Assembly (NCBI GenBank): GCA_902779575.1
Contig: CACZBW010000006.1
Coordinates: 227,294 to 291,293 of the forward strand
Source: an uncultured Lachnospiraceae bacterium
GTDB lineage: Bacteria; Bacillota; Clostridia; Lachnospirales; Lachnospiraceae
Length of the DNA stretch: 64,000 nucleotides
Direction of reading: 5' to 3'
Below, in pieces: positions 27,120 through 35,743 of this stretch. The notes beneath the pieces were generated by a model, which was not told the origin of the DNA, did not search any database, and saw only the letters and a program-made list of their open reading frames with translations. Position 1 is the stretch's first letter; every line of letters begins with the position of its first letter. A program made the translations under genes and the position numbers.

Positions 27120-27473
27120 CTATTTCATCAGCTTCTGGGTAAGCTTCACCAGTTCTTCAATCGTATCCGTATTCCCGCTGAGGATATCATCCTTCACACA
27201 GGTCCTGATATGGGATTCCAGCAGTTCCCTGTTGAAGCTGTTCAGTGCACTGTTTACTGCCGATACCTGCATCAGGATATCCGGACAGTAGGCGTCCTCA
27301 TCCAGCATCCGCTCTATTCCCCGAACCTGCCCTTCTATCCGCTTCAGCCGGTTGCGGAGGCTTTTGTACTCTTCGTCGCTCCGCTTTTTCTTCTCATGGA
27401 TTCCCTTTAATTGACAGCATCCTGATGCTTCATTCTCCGGAATGCAGCAATTCGTTTCCTTCTCTTCCGCCAT
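27120..27473 (-). CDS. csoR: CsoR-family copper-sensing repressor
   Basis: An all-helical DNA-binding repressor that releases its operator on binding Cu(I). The core has RLKRIEGQVRGIERML, YCPDILMQVSAVNSAL and ESHIRTC, giving the Cys...His-x3-Cys Cu(I) ligand set of CsoR. The Cys-rich N-terminal tail (NCC, GCC) is an extra. The ATG at 27473 is chosen because GGAGG lies 4 nt upstream; a longer frame from 27578 would run through the promoter. It precedes copA, and its operator fills the promoter spacer at 27517-27545. Confidence 0.92.
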   Translation of the reverse strand: MAEEKETNCCIPENEASGCCQLKGIHEKKKRSDEEYKSLRNRLKRIEGQVRGIERMLDEDAYCPDILMQVSAVNSALNSFNRELLESHIRTCVKDDILSGNTDTIEELVKLTQKLMK

Positions 27474-27516
27474 AAATCCTCCGACAGTCCCCTGCTTATC
27501 CGCCTGCTTCTCCGCT

Positions 27517-27545
27517 ACTATATACCCCCATAGGGTATCTGTCAA
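27517..27545 (-). promoter_or_regulatory. csoR-copA promoter with CsoR operator in the spacer
   Basis: On the minus strand TTGACA (27540-27545), exactly 17 nt, TATAGT (27517-27522). The spacer is GATACCCTATGGGGGTA, part of the pseudo-palindrome ATACCCTATGGGGGTAT (27522-27538). This G/C-run palindrome is the form of known CsoR operators. A bound CsoR would block RNA polymerase directly, giving autoregulation. Confidence 0.85.
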
Positions 27546-27625
27546 GCAGAAAAACGGCTGCAGGCAGCTTGTCAGCATGACCGCAGGCAGGGAAGATAAT
27601 TCCCGGAAGATACTTCCCGGAGAAA

Positions 27626-27667
27626 AAGAAAACCGGGAGCAGTATCCGCCCCCGGCTTTCTTTTTCT
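27626..27667 (-). terminator. Intrinsic terminator after xdhD
   Basis: AGAAAGCCGGGGG and CCCGGTTTTCT form the arms, followed by TTTTT on the minus strand, about 90 bp past the xdhD stop. It separates the purine-type oxidoreductase from csoR. Confidence 0.8.
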
Positions 27668-27756
27668 GTCCGGAAGAGAGCTCATAATAAGCTCTCCCGC
27701 CGGGCAGATCCTTCCTGTTCTAAATTCATGGCTCCACGCGGCAGGCCGCGGACTTC

Positions 27757-30636
27757 TCAGATCGTTCCCATATGGCGCAGAATCTTTTCCGGCGTCATGG
27801 GCCAGCTCTCCATCCAGACGCCGACAGCGTCGTGGATCGCGATTCCGATCGCCGGCGCCGCGCCGTTGCAGGCAATCTCGGAGATGGACTTGGCTCCGAA
27901 GGGACCGTCCGCGTCATTGACGTCGATCAGAATCGCCCTGAAATCATCCGGCTGCTCCCAGACCGTGGGAACCCCGTAGTCCGTCATATTCGCGTTGACG
28001 CAGACTCCCTTCTCATCCAGAACCATGTTCTCATAGAGGGTATGCCCGACAGACTTGAGCGCCGCCCCGTACATCTGGCAAAGGGCCAGTTCCGGATTGA
28101 TCGGCGTCCCCGCGTCCTGCAGGGCGTAATATTTCTGTACCCTGATCTGACCGGTCTTTGTATGGACCGCCACCTGGGCGAAATGTGCCCCGTAAGGCAC
28201 GGAAGACGCCGTCGTGATGTAGGAACCGTGCGCCACCAGCATGCCCCGTCCGTCGCCGGCGCACAGAGCGTGGGACATCTGTCCGTAGGTCAGGACCTTT
28301 CCGCTGCGCTTCGAGACCACCTCCCCCGGCAGGCGCAGTTCCAGGTCTTCCTCAGCTTCTCCCATCTGGAGCGCCGCTTCCTCAAGGACCATCTTTTTCA
28401 GCTTTCGGGCTGCGTCCACTGCAGCGTTCCCGCTGAAGAAGGTTCCGGACGAAGCATAGGCGCCGGTGTCAAAAGCGGCGGAATCCGTATCCCCGGAAAG
28501 GACCGTCACGTGTTCCAGGGGCATGCACAGCGTCTCGCTGACAATCTTTGCGCAGACTGTATCCAGCCCGGTTCCGATATCCGCGCAGCCGCTGTTCAGG
28601 ATCACTGTCCCGTCCGTCTCCATCTTGATGATGGCTTCGCTGTGGTCAAGTCCCGGCAGACCGCTGCCCTGCATGATCATGGCAAAGCCTTTCCCGATCT
28701 TCACGTCCGGATCGTCGGAAATCTCCTTCTTTCCCCATTCAATCAGCTCGCAGCCTTTCAGGATCGCCTCCCGCAGTCCGCAGGAGCCGACGGGAACGAC
28801 ATTTCCTTCCCGGCCTTCGCCGAGTCCTTTCAGAATATCCAGGCGGTAACCCGTCTCCACATGGTTCTTCAGGACCATTTCTTTATAGTCGCAGCCCAGC
28901 TTTTCCGCCAGTTCCGCCATGGCCATCATAAGCGCGTAGGTTCCCTTCGGCGTTCCGTAGCCCTGATAGGCTCCGGCCGGAGGCGTGTTGGTATAATAAA
29001 CCTTCAGGTCATAGGCCATGTTCGCGCATTTGAACAGCGGCAGCGTCTTGGAGCAGCTGTTCATGGGAACCGTAAGGCAGTGATTTCCGTAAGGTCCCGT
29101 ATTGGCCCGCACTTCCATGAAAATCCCGGTGATCGTGCCATCCTTTTTGCCGGACATCTTCACCCGCATCCGCATGGGATGCCGGGTCGAATTCGCGATG
29201 AATTCCTCTTCCCTGGTATTGCGGTAATAGACCGGCCGCCCCGTCACAAAAGCTGCATAGGCAGTCAGATCCTCCACCAGGATATCCTGCTTGGAACCGT
29301 AGCCGCCGCCCACGCGGGTTTTGATCACATGGATCTTATTTTCCGGAAGACCTGTGACCCAGCCAACGATCCTGCGGACATGGTAGGGAACCTGGGTGGA
29401 AGCGTAAACCGCCAGCCTGCCGCCCTCCATCCGGGCAAAGCAGACGTGCGGTTCCAGAGGAACCTGCTGCACCTGGCTGGTCTGGTAGGTGCGTTCCACA
29501 ACTGCGTCCGCCTCGGCAAAAGCCTTCTCCACGTCGCCGATCCCGCCGCTGTTTCCGGCCGCCACATTGTGACGGATATCCGCCCCCAGCGGGAACTGGT
29601 AGATCACGCGGCCTTCCCTCTCATCCCCGGCTTTTTTGTTGTATTCTTCCAGATCGGCCGGAGCGCCCGCGCGGTATTCCACAATCCCGTTATGAACCAG
29701 CGGCGCGCCTTCCGCCATGGCTTCCTCCACAGTGAAGACCGGTTTCAGGACCTCATACTCCACATGGATCAGCTTCAGCGCCTCCTCCGCAGCCTCCATC
29801 GTCTCTGCTACTACCGCCGCCACCCGGTCTCCCACATGGCGGACCTTGCGGTTAAAAAGCCTGCGGTCATGGGGCGACGGCTCCGGATTGCCCTGCCCGG
29901 CCTGCATATAATAGATATCCGGGCAGTTTTCCGAGGAAATGATCTTCACCACGCCCGGAACTTTCTCCGCTTCCGACGTGTCGATACTCCGGATATAGGC
30001 GCTTGCGTGGGGTGAGCGGAGAACCTTCATGACGCAGGCGTCAGAAGAAAGAAAATCCTCCACATAAGCCCTTTCTCCCGCCACCAGCTGGGGCGCGTCC
30101 ACTTTTCCCGCCGGTTTTCCGATAAAATGATATTCCGGACGGAAGGAGGGTGCTGTAATGCTTTCATAAGCCCCTCCCCGGATCTTCTCCCGGGCAAGCT
30201 GCACGGCAAGATAATAAGCCTCATATCCCGCGTCCCGGATATAGACTCCGGACAGGGCATCCCGGATCTGTTCCCTGGTGGGATCCGGAACCCGGTCAAG
30301 AAGCCAGGTCAGAAGCAGGGCTGCCGCAGGCGCGTTGTAGGCGCTCTGCACCACGCCGGCGTCCACCATGGCCTGCTGCACTGCCGAGAGTTTCATGGAA
30401 CTTCCCAGCGCATCCGGCGTCACAATCTCGGTCCCGTCCGCTTCGGCGGCGATGCAGAGATTCGAATAGACCGGCTTTCCGTCCATCAGGATGGTATCGC
30501 TTCCGCAGAAGCCTTCGCTGTCATCGCTGTCACGCACGCACACGTGGCCTGCCTGTACCAGGAGTTCCCTCAGTTTCATCGAAGGGTCCGCGTCGAAGGT
30601 CCGCGGTACGGAATTGATTACACAGCTGATCTTCAT
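27757..30636 (-). CDS. xdhD: XdhD-type molybdenum hydroxylase, large subunit with degenerate iron-sulfur domain
   Basis: A 959-residue xanthine dehydrogenase-family protein closely matching Escherichia coli XdhD (YgfN) in length and order. The N-terminal 140 residues correspond to the [2Fe-2S] small subunit but have lost most ligands: only C44 and C61 remain in the first cluster region, and the second region reads SAYNAPA and YIRDAGY where CGFCTPG and CRCTGY are usual. The molybdopterin part follows, with RVGGGYGSKQD and GAYQGYGTPKG, and GPFGAKSISEIACNGAAPA near the end. It probably oxidises a purine or another N-heterocycle. It follows ygfM by 13 bp. Confidence 0.88.
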   Translation of the reverse strand: MKISCVINSVPRTFDADPSMKLRELLVQAGHVCVRDSDDSEGFCGSDTILMDGKPVYSNLCIAAEADGTEIVTPDALGSSMKLSAVQQAMVDAGVVQSAYNAPAAALLLTWLLDRVPDPTREQIRDALSGVYIRDAGYEAYYLAVQLAREKIRGGAYESITAPSFRPEYHFIGKPAGKVDAPQLVAGERAYVEDFLSSDACVMKVLRSPHASAYIRSIDTSEAEKVPGVVKIISSENCPDIYYMQAGQGNPEPSPHDRRLFNRKVRHVGDRVAAVVAETMEAAEEALKLIHVEYEVLKPVFTVEEAMAEGAPLVHNGIVEYRAGAPADLEEYNKKAGDEREGRVIYQFPLGADIRHNVAAGNSGGIGDVEKAFAEADAVVERTYQTSQVQQVPLEPHVCFARMEGGRLAVYASTQVPYHVRRIVGWVTGLPENKIHVIKTRVGGGYGSKQDILVEDLTAYAAFVTGRPVYYRNTREEEFIANSTRHPMRMRVKMSGKKDGTITGIFMEVRANTGPYGNHCLTVPMNSCSKTLPLFKCANMAYDLKVYYTNTPPAGAYQGYGTPKGTYALMMAMAELAEKLGCDYKEMVLKNHVETGYRLDILKGLGEGREGNVVPVGSCGLREAILKGCELIEWGKKEISDDPDVKIGKGFAMIMQGSGLPGLDHSEAIIKMETDGTVILNSGCADIGTGLDTVCAKIVSETLCMPLEHVTVLSGDTDSAAFDTGAYASSGTFFSGNAAVDAARKLKKMVLEEAALQMGEAEEDLELRLPGEVVSKRSGKVLTYGQMSHALCAGDGRGMLVAHGSYITTASSVPYGAHFAQVAVHTKTGQIRVQKYYALQDAGTPINPELALCQMYGAALKSVGHTLYENMVLDEKGVCVNANMTDYGVPTVWEQPDDFRAILIDVNDADGPFGAKSISEIACNGAAPAIGIAIHDAVGVWMESWPMTPEKILRHMGTI

Positions 30637-30649
30637 CTCGTCCCTCCTC

Positions 30650-31480
30650 TCAGTTCACTGAGGCTTCCTGATTCAGCCTCTCATAAAATTCATCCAGCGT
30701 GATCCCCGCCAGATAGCGTTTGTATTCCTCGCTTCCGTACAGATCATCCCGGACGCCGGCTTCCTTCCAGGCGCGGCTCCAGCTGAGAATTCCGGGCGCA
30801 TAGATCCCGCAGCCGGCCACAGCCATCCCGATCCGGTAATCTTCCCCTTTCTTCCCCATGGCAAGCGACAGATAGGCATGGCTCTGGGCTGTATTGGAGA
30901 AATGTTCTGAAAGGACCTTAAGATCGTGGGACAGATCGGCATATACAGCCGTAATCAGCCAGTTTCCAAGCTGCTCCCGCTCTTCCATATAATCTTTCAG
31001 GGCAAGAATCCTTCTGCCGGGCACAGCGCCGTTCCCGTTTTGATCCGGGTCTTCTCCGCCTTCCATGCCCGCAATCTCCAGTTTCGCTCCGGCAGCAAGA
31101 AGCGTCGGGATCAGATAGGAATCGCTTCTCCAGGAAGCGATATTGCCGCCGACGGTAGCCTTGAACCTTCTCGGAAGAGAGGCAAGGTACCGGACCGCCG
31201 TCTTCAGCCAGGCAGGAGCCGCGTCACAGTCCAGAATCTCCTGGAAGCTGCACATGGCGCCGATCCGCAGCCAGCTCCCGGACGGATTCTCCGTCTCCGG
31301 ATCGCCCGTCACGCGGATTCCGTACAGCTCCGGAATCTTTTTCAGGAGAATCAGCGTCTTCGCGTCAACCGGCGACCCCAGTCTTCCGATTTCGGTTCCT
31401 CCCGCATAGAAAGCGGCGTCAGGAGTTTTGCAGCCGACCGCCTCCTCCAGTGTGGAAGCGATGATCACGTTCCGCTCCAT
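30650..31480 (-). CDS. ygfM: FAD-binding subunit of molybdenum hydroxylase (YgfM-like)
   Basis: The flavin subunit that would pass electrons from the molybdenum centre. It is about 276 residues and has the FAD-binding FYAGGTEIGRL (near 25-35) and the second patch KATVGGNIASWRSDSYLIPTL, both hallmarks of the family. The ATG at 31480 lies 9 nt from AGGAGG; a TTG one codon earlier is an alternative. It immediately precedes xdhD, as in the enterobacterial cluster, but the other cluster members (ygfK, ssnA) are not in this window. An intercistronic repeat lies just upstream. Confidence 0.85.
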   Translation of the reverse strand: MERNVIIASTLEEAVGCKTPDAAFYAGGTEIGRLGSPVDAKTLILLKKIPELYGIRVTGDPETENPSGSWLRIGAMCSFQEILDCDAAPAWLKTAVRYLASLPRRFKATVGGNIASWRSDSYLIPTLLAAGAKLEIAGMEGGEDPDQNGNGAVPGRRILALKDYMEEREQLGNWLITAVYADLSHDLKVLSEHFSNTAQSHAYLSLAMGKKGEDYRIGMAVAGCGIYAPGILSWSRAWKEAGVRDDLYGSEEYKRYLAGITLDEFYERLNQEASVN

Positions 31481-31510
31481 CAAGAATCACCTCCTGTCTA
31501 GAGAGAATCA

Positions 31511-31565
31511 GAAAACGCTGATTCTGAGGCTTTCAACATCAAGCGCCTGATGGATCAGCGTCTCC
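31511..31565. repeat. Intercistronic inverted repeat, copy B
   Basis: Begins GAAAACGCTGAT and ends ATCAGCGTCTCC, with about 31 nt between. It lies about 30 nt upstream of the ygfM start. Same family as 27072-27098 and 42504-42565. Confidence 0.65.
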
Positions 31566-31589
31566 CTGAACTTTCATGATAGCCGAAAA

Positions 31590-31620
31590 CAGGCCTTTCC
31601 CTGAACGGGAAACAGGCCTG
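31590..31620 (-). terminator. Terminator after phosphoglucomutase
   Basis: The arms CAGGCCTGTTTCCC and GGGAAAGGCCTG pair with a 2-nt bulge and are followed by TTTTC on the minus strand, about 95 bp past the pgm stop. Confidence 0.75.
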
Positions 31621-31712
31621 CTTTCTGTACCGGCTCCGGAGCCCTGTACGGGATCCGGAGGTAGCTCAGCCCGGACCGGACATACCGGACCGGACCATAT
31701 CATTTTTACCTG

Positions 31713-33395
31713 TCAGGAGAGGTAAGGCTTCACCGCCGCGGCGAGCTTTTCCTTCTCCGCTTCCGCTTCCGCAAGATCTTTGCCCTTTGTCGTGAAATAG
31801 GTCTTGATCTTCGGCTCCGTGCCGGACGGACGGACCACGACGGAAGCGCCGTCCTCAAGCTTGTAGATCAGGACGTTCGCCTTCGGCAGTCCGGTCTCCT
31901 CGGGCTTCTCATAGTCCGTAACGCTGACGACTGCATCGCCTGCGAAGTCGGCCGGCGGATTCTTTCTGAGGCTTTCCATCATCTTCGCCATCTTGTCCAT
32001 ACCGGAAAGGCCCGGGAACTCAAAGCTGTCCACCTTGTTCAGGTAACGGCCGTACTGGGCGTAGAGCTCTTCCAGGTGCTGCTTGATGGAGGAACCGATG
32101 CTTCTGTAGTATGCCGCCATCTCGCAGATCAGCATGGATCCGATGATCGCATCCTTGTCACGCACATAGGGGCCTGCAAGGTATCCGTAGCTCTCTTCAA
32201 AACCGAAAATGAAGCGATCCACCTCGCCATCCGCCTCAAGCTGCGCGATCTGGTCGCCGATCCACTTGAAGCCGGTCAGAGTCTCCCTGAGCTCCACTCC
32301 GTAATGCTCCGCCACCAGATTGGCCAGCGGCGTGGAGACGATGGACTTGACCGCGACCGGTTTCTCCGGCATGGTTCCCTTCTCGATCCTGCCCGCGCAG
32401 ATATAGTCGAGAAGAAGGACGCCCATCTCATTGCCGGAGACCAGCTCGTAGGAACCGTCCGGGCATTTCATGGCGATACCGACACGGTCCGCGTCCGGGT
32501 CGGTCGCAAGCATCAGATCCGCTCCGGTCTCCTTCGCCAGTTCCAGGCCTTTCTCCAGGGCAGCGAAAATCTCCGGATTCGGGTAGGAACAGGTGGTGAA
32601 ATATCCGTTCGGATACTCCTGTTCCGGAACGATCGTGATGTCTTCGATTCCGATATCCTTCAGGACTCTGGTAACCGGTACCAGGCCGGTGCCGTTGAGC
32701 GGGGAATAAACCAGCTTCAGGCCGGCGGTCCTGCACAGGCCCGGGCGCACCTGGCGCGCCTCGATGGCCGCATACAGGGCGTCCTTGCAGTCATCCCCCA
32801 CAAACTGGATCAGGCCCTTCTCCACGCCTTCCGCAAAGGACATGTATTTTGCTCCGGTCAGAATATCCGTCTTCTGAATCGCCGCATAAACCACCGCCGC
32901 GGCGTCATCCGTCATCTGGCAGCCATCCGGGCCGTAAGCCTTGTATCCATTATATTTGGCAGGGTTGTGGGAAGCTGTCACCATGATTCCCGCGTTGCAG
33001 TTGTAATATCTGGTCGCAAAGCTGAGCGCCGGAACCGGCATCAGCTCGTCATAGATCCGGACGTGGATTCCGTTGGCCGCCAGAACGCCGGCCGCATCGC
33101 GGGCAAAATTCCAGCCCTTCAGACGGCTGTCATAACTGATCGCGACTGTCTGCGTTCCGCCTTCTCCCTTGACCCAGTCTGCGATTCCCTGCGTCGCCTG
33201 GCGGACAACCCAGATATTCATCCGGTTGGTCCCGGCGCCGAGGGTGCCGCGCAGCCCTGCGGTTCCGAACTGAAGGGCAGCAGCGAATCTCTCCTTGATC
33301 GCGTCGTCGTCGCCTTCGATGTCCCTCAGCTCCTTCTTCAGGTCAAAGTCAATAAGATCCGCTTCCAGCCATCTCTTATAGTCATCAAGATACAT
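31713..33395 (-). CDS. pgcA: Phosphoglucomutase/phosphomannomutase (PgcA type)
   Basis: Interconverts glucose-1-phosphate and glucose-6-phosphate. The 560-residue, four-domain alpha-D-phosphohexomutase has the phospho-serine loop TASHNPAKYNGYK near 137-149, the metal loop DPDADRVG near 305, the sugar-binding GFEESYGYL and the phosphate-binding RPSGTEPKIK near the end. The N-terminal AALQFGTAGLRG is the subgroup signature. It links the GH13/GH31-derived glucose units with glycolysis or sugar-nucleotide synthesis. Spacing to ygfM (230 bp with a terminator) says it is a separate unit. Confidence 0.94.
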   Translation of the reverse strand: MYLDDYKRWLEADLIDFDLKKELRDIEGDDDAIKERFAAALQFGTAGLRGTLGAGTNRMNIWVVRQATQGIADWVKGEGGTQTVAISYDSRLKGWNFARDAAGVLAANGIHVRIYDELMPVPALSFATRYYNCNAGIMVTASHNPAKYNGYKAYGPDGCQMTDDAAAVVYAAIQKTDILTGAKYMSFAEGVEKGLIQFVGDDCKDALYAAIEARQVRPGLCRTAGLKLVYSPLNGTGLVPVTRVLKDIGIEDITIVPEQEYPNGYFTTCSYPNPEIFAALEKGLELAKETGADLMLATDPDADRVGIAMKCPDGSYELVSGNEMGVLLLDYICAGRIEKGTMPEKPVAVKSIVSTPLANLVAEHYGVELRETLTGFKWIGDQIAQLEADGEVDRFIFGFEESYGYLAGPYVRDKDAIIGSMLICEMAAYYRSIGSSIKQHLEELYAQYGRYLNKVDSFEFPGLSGMDKMAKMMESLRKNPPADFAGDAVVSVTDYEKPEETGLPKANVLIYKLEDGASVVVRPSGTEPKIKTYFTTKGKDLAEAEAEKEKLAAAVKPYLS

Positions 33396-33532
33396 GTCTC
33401 AAACCATCCTTTCCCCCGAAATCAGTCAGCAGAAGCAAAGCTTTCCAAAGCGCACACAGAAAGCCTGTTATACTGAGATTATACCCTAAGACAGGGAAAT
33501 GAGAAAGAGAAAACTGCAGACTTTCTTTTCTG

Positions 33533-34639
33533 TCAGCCCCGCAGCTTTTTCAGCAGCTTTTTTACAAGGGACCTGCCCCGGTTCTGTTCATTTTTCAGGG
33601 CGCTGATCTTCTTCTGTTTCTGTTCCAGCTCGGAATGCATGGCGTCAATCATAATACCGTACACTTCCGCCAGTTCTCCCGTTGTGAAAACCGCCTCCTC
33701 GGAAGGCCTCTCCAGATCCGACTCATCAAAAAGCGGTCCCTCCCGGCGGAGGTACTCCGCGGCAACCGCCGCATTGGAACTGTCATACAGCCTCAGGAAC
33801 TCCTTCCGCTCCTCATTGGGGAAGAAATTCCTGTTTTTCAGTTTCCCCTCTTCCTTCAGCTTTTTCTGGGCAATCTTGAGATAACGGTTGGTATAATTCA
33901 TGCGGTCCCTGAACTCCGGTCTCCGGTTCAGAAGCCGTTTCGCCTCCAGCACGCTGTCAGCCAGGCTCGGATTGATCTGCCCCGTCGGATAAACGTAGGA
34001 ATCATTGATCTGAAGGCCGCACAGGCCCAGAAATTCCGACTGAATCGTCTCCCCGCCGGTCCAGCGGCTGCGGTCATAGGTCCGCACGATAATGTTCTCC
34101 CGGCCGACAACCGCGGCAATCCGCTCCAGCTGCCCGAAGAAATCCAGATGCAGCCGGGCCTCCCCGGTCTTTTCCATATAAGTCCGGAAGCTTCGCTTCT
34201 CCGCGGACTTCACCTTCTGCCCCCAGAAAGAATACAGAAACTGATCCTGCCGGCGCAGATAGACGATCACCTTCAGGCTGATCCCCAGATCCTGAATCCT
34301 GCCGCTGATTTTCTGCCAGAACTCCGTGATCCCCTTCTCGTCCTCATAGGACCAGGTCCAGAGGGACTCATCTGTTAGGATAATTCCTTTATGGTTTTCC
34401 GCAAGTTCGGAGAGGGTCCGGAAATTCTTCTCCCAGGTCTCTCTTTCCTCCTCCGTCTCCATGCATCTGAGCCAGCGTCCGTTCCGGCCTGCGCGGACCT
34501 TGTAGTAGCGCACGCCGAAATCCGGAAAAACATACTGCTCCTTTTCGAGCTGGCGGGTATTTTCCGCGAGAAAATCCTGGATTGCGGAAGAACCTGTCTT
34601 CGGTGTTCCGATATGAAGGTATAGTGTTGTGGGGGCCAT
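33533..34639 (-). CDS. Sulfotransferase-like P-loop protein
   Basis: About 368 residues. It opens LYLHIGTPKTGSSAIQDFL, the 5'-phosphosulfate-binding loop of PAPS-dependent sulfotransferases (TPKTGSS, residues about 9-15). A 3'-phosphate-like region (VIVYLRRQDQFLYSFW) lies in the middle. The C-terminal 50 residues form a Glu/Lys-rich helix ending in a basic tail. Such proteins often modify surface glycans, but no glycan cluster is adjacent and the acceptor is unknown. The ATG at 34639 has GGAG 7 nt upstream; the longer frame adds an unlikely Arg-rich lead. Confidence 0.72.
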   Translation of the reverse strand: MAPTTLYLHIGTPKTGSSAIQDFLAENTRQLEKEQYVFPDFGVRYYKVRAGRNGRWLRCMETEEERETWEKNFRTLSELAENHKGIILTDESLWTWSYEDEKGITEFWQKISGRIQDLGISLKVIVYLRRQDQFLYSFWGQKVKSAEKRSFRTYMEKTGEARLHLDFFGQLERIAAVVGRENIIVRTYDRSRWTGGETIQSEFLGLCGLQINDSYVYPTGQINPSLADSVLEAKRLLNRRPEFRDRMNYTNRYLKIAQKKLKEEGKLKNRNFFPNEERKEFLRLYDSSNAAVAAEYLRREGPLFDESDLERPSEEAVFTTGELAEVYGIMIDAMHSELEQKQKKISALKNEQNRGRSLVKKLLKKLRG

Positions 34640-34717
34640 ATCCCTGCTCCTTTCCATATTCCGCCGTGCGCAGTCCCTGAGCTCAGGCATGGGAAAACGC
34701 TGCCGGATACTATAAAA

Positions 34718-34745
34718 GAAGCCGTGATCATGAAATCACGGCTTC
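34718..34745. terminator. Hairpin between tRNA-Val and the sulfotransferase-like gene
   Basis: Arms GAAGCCGTGAT and ATCACGGCTTC with a 6-nt loop, an 11 bp perfect stem. On the minus strand it is followed by TTTTATAG, so it probably ends the tRNA transcript about 75 bp downstream. Confidence 0.7.
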
Positions 34746-34816
34746 CCAAACTCAAAATGAAATCCAATTCCCTGCTGCAGGTATCCGCCGCCGGCAGGAC
34801 TCTTTCTTTAAAGAAA

Positions 34817-34889
34817 TGGAGACGGCAGGACTTGAACCTGTGACCTACTACACGTCAAGCAGTTGCTCTCCCAGCTGAGCTACGTCTCC
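34817..34889 (-). tRNA. tRNA-Val (GAC)
   Basis: A full cloverleaf folds on the minus strand. The acceptor arms are GGAGACG/CGTCTCC, the D-arm GCTC/GAGC and the anticodon stem ACTGC/GTAGT. The loop TTGACGT has anticodon GAC. The T-arm is ACAGG-TTCAAGT-CCTGC with one A-C mismatch at its base. A73 is present and CCA is not encoded. A T-rich stretch follows. It stands alone, without other tRNA genes. Confidence 0.93.
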
Positions 34890-35008
34890 GTACTGTTTCG
34901 TACCTCGTTACTATGCCACACCTGGGCCAAAAATGCAAGCAAAAGTTTATTTTCGTCGTTTCAACCAAAAATTTAGAAAAATTTTATTTAAATTGCCTTT
35001 TTTACTTC

Positions 35009-35036
35009 TTGAATTCATTTTAAAAAGTTCTATACT
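35009..35036 (+). promoter_or_regulatory. Putative promoter of the small membrane protein gene
   Basis: TTGAAT (35009-35014), 16 nt, TATACT (35031-35036) in AT-rich DNA. It leaves a leader of about 205 nt before the chosen start at 35250. The leader carries an inverted repeat CCTCGT/ACGAGG and could be regulatory. Confidence 0.55.
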
Positions 35037-35249
35037 ATAGCTTAAGGGGAGATGTTACAGAATTGTTACATTAATTTCAAAGATGCCTGCGTGTTCCTAA
35101 TCATGGTACCGATCGTCATGTTCAGCGCCCGCCGAAAGCATATTTCAGCCGGCGGCGAAACAGCTTTAGTGACCTCGTATACAGAGCAGGCTTCAGACTC
35201 CGCCGCGGGTTTGTCTCTCACGACGAGGTTTATCAGCAGGAGTGATAAT

Positions 35250-35579
35250 ATGAGTGAGAAAACCAGAAAAAAATGCAGATGTCTTCTTATGGGTGCCTGT
35301 ATCGCGCTCGGCATCTATTTCGGAGCTTACAGGCTCGGCCTGATTCCGCTGTTTAATCTTCTTTACTGCCGCCAGTACGGCATGCTTACCATGCTGCACG
35401 CCATCGAATGTATCCTGTGCATATCGGCTGCGGTCATAATCACCGCATCCTCGGGACTGCTCGGTCTTGCGATTTCCTGGCTGTTCGGCTTTGACAGCGA
35501 AGTCCGCAGGCATATCAGAAAAAGGCATACCCATATGAACAGCCATGGCCAGGCGCATCCCCATGCGGGAATTGCCTGA
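35250..35579 (+). CDS. Small membrane protein with histidine-rich tail
   Basis: A 109-residue protein with a basic Cys-containing N-terminus (MSEKTRKKCRC) and about three hydrophobic segments (11-30, 47-65, 65-80). The cytoplasmic-looking tail RKRHTHMNSHGQAHPHAG has five histidines. The family is not recognised. The His tail could bind metal, but that is inference. An earlier in-frame ATG at 35052 has its ribosome site abutting the codon, whereas AGGAG is 7 nt before 35250, so the later start is chosen. It is on the plus strand between minus-strand genes. Confidence 0.6.
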   Translation: MSEKTRKKCRCLLMGACIALGIYFGAYRLGLIPLFNLLYCRQYGMLTMLHAIECILCISAAVIITASSGLLGLAISWLFGFDSEVRRHIRKRHTHMNSHGQAHPHAGIA

Positions 35580-35652
35580 AGATCCTGTACAGTCTGAGCG
35601 TATAAAGGTATTTCCGCCTCTTTCGGATTTATGTATGAATAAACCTGTTAAG

Positions 35653-35690
35653 AAGGCCTTTCCGGCCATATTCTGAACCGGGAAGGCCTT
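35653..35690. terminator. Bidirectional terminator between convergent genes
   Basis: The palindromic ends AAGGCCTT (35653-35660 and 35683-35690) with inner CCGG/CCGG form an imperfect stem. Pyrimidine-rich tails follow on both strands. It serves the small membrane protein (plus) and the mannitol-dehydrogenase-family gene (minus). Confidence 0.75.
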
Positions 35691-35743
35691 TTCTGTACTC
35701 TTTTCTGCCTGCCGCAGCGCTCAGCGCCGACGGATGATTCTTC

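Noticed and set aside
24747-27410. Very long plus-strand open frame opposite copA and csoR
   Set aside because: It mirrors the codon pattern of the recognised minus-strand genes, has no family motifs and is rich in Arg, His and Pro, as expected of an antisense shadow in GC-rich DNA.
27772-30015. Plus-strand open frame of about 750 codons opposite xdhD
   Set aside because: Antisense shadow of a recognised protein; no motif, no ribosome site that fits.
35052-35249. Upstream extension of the small membrane protein
   Set aside because: GGGGAG touches the ATG with no spacing, while the ATG at 35250 has a well-placed AGGAG; the upstream part is better read as a leader.
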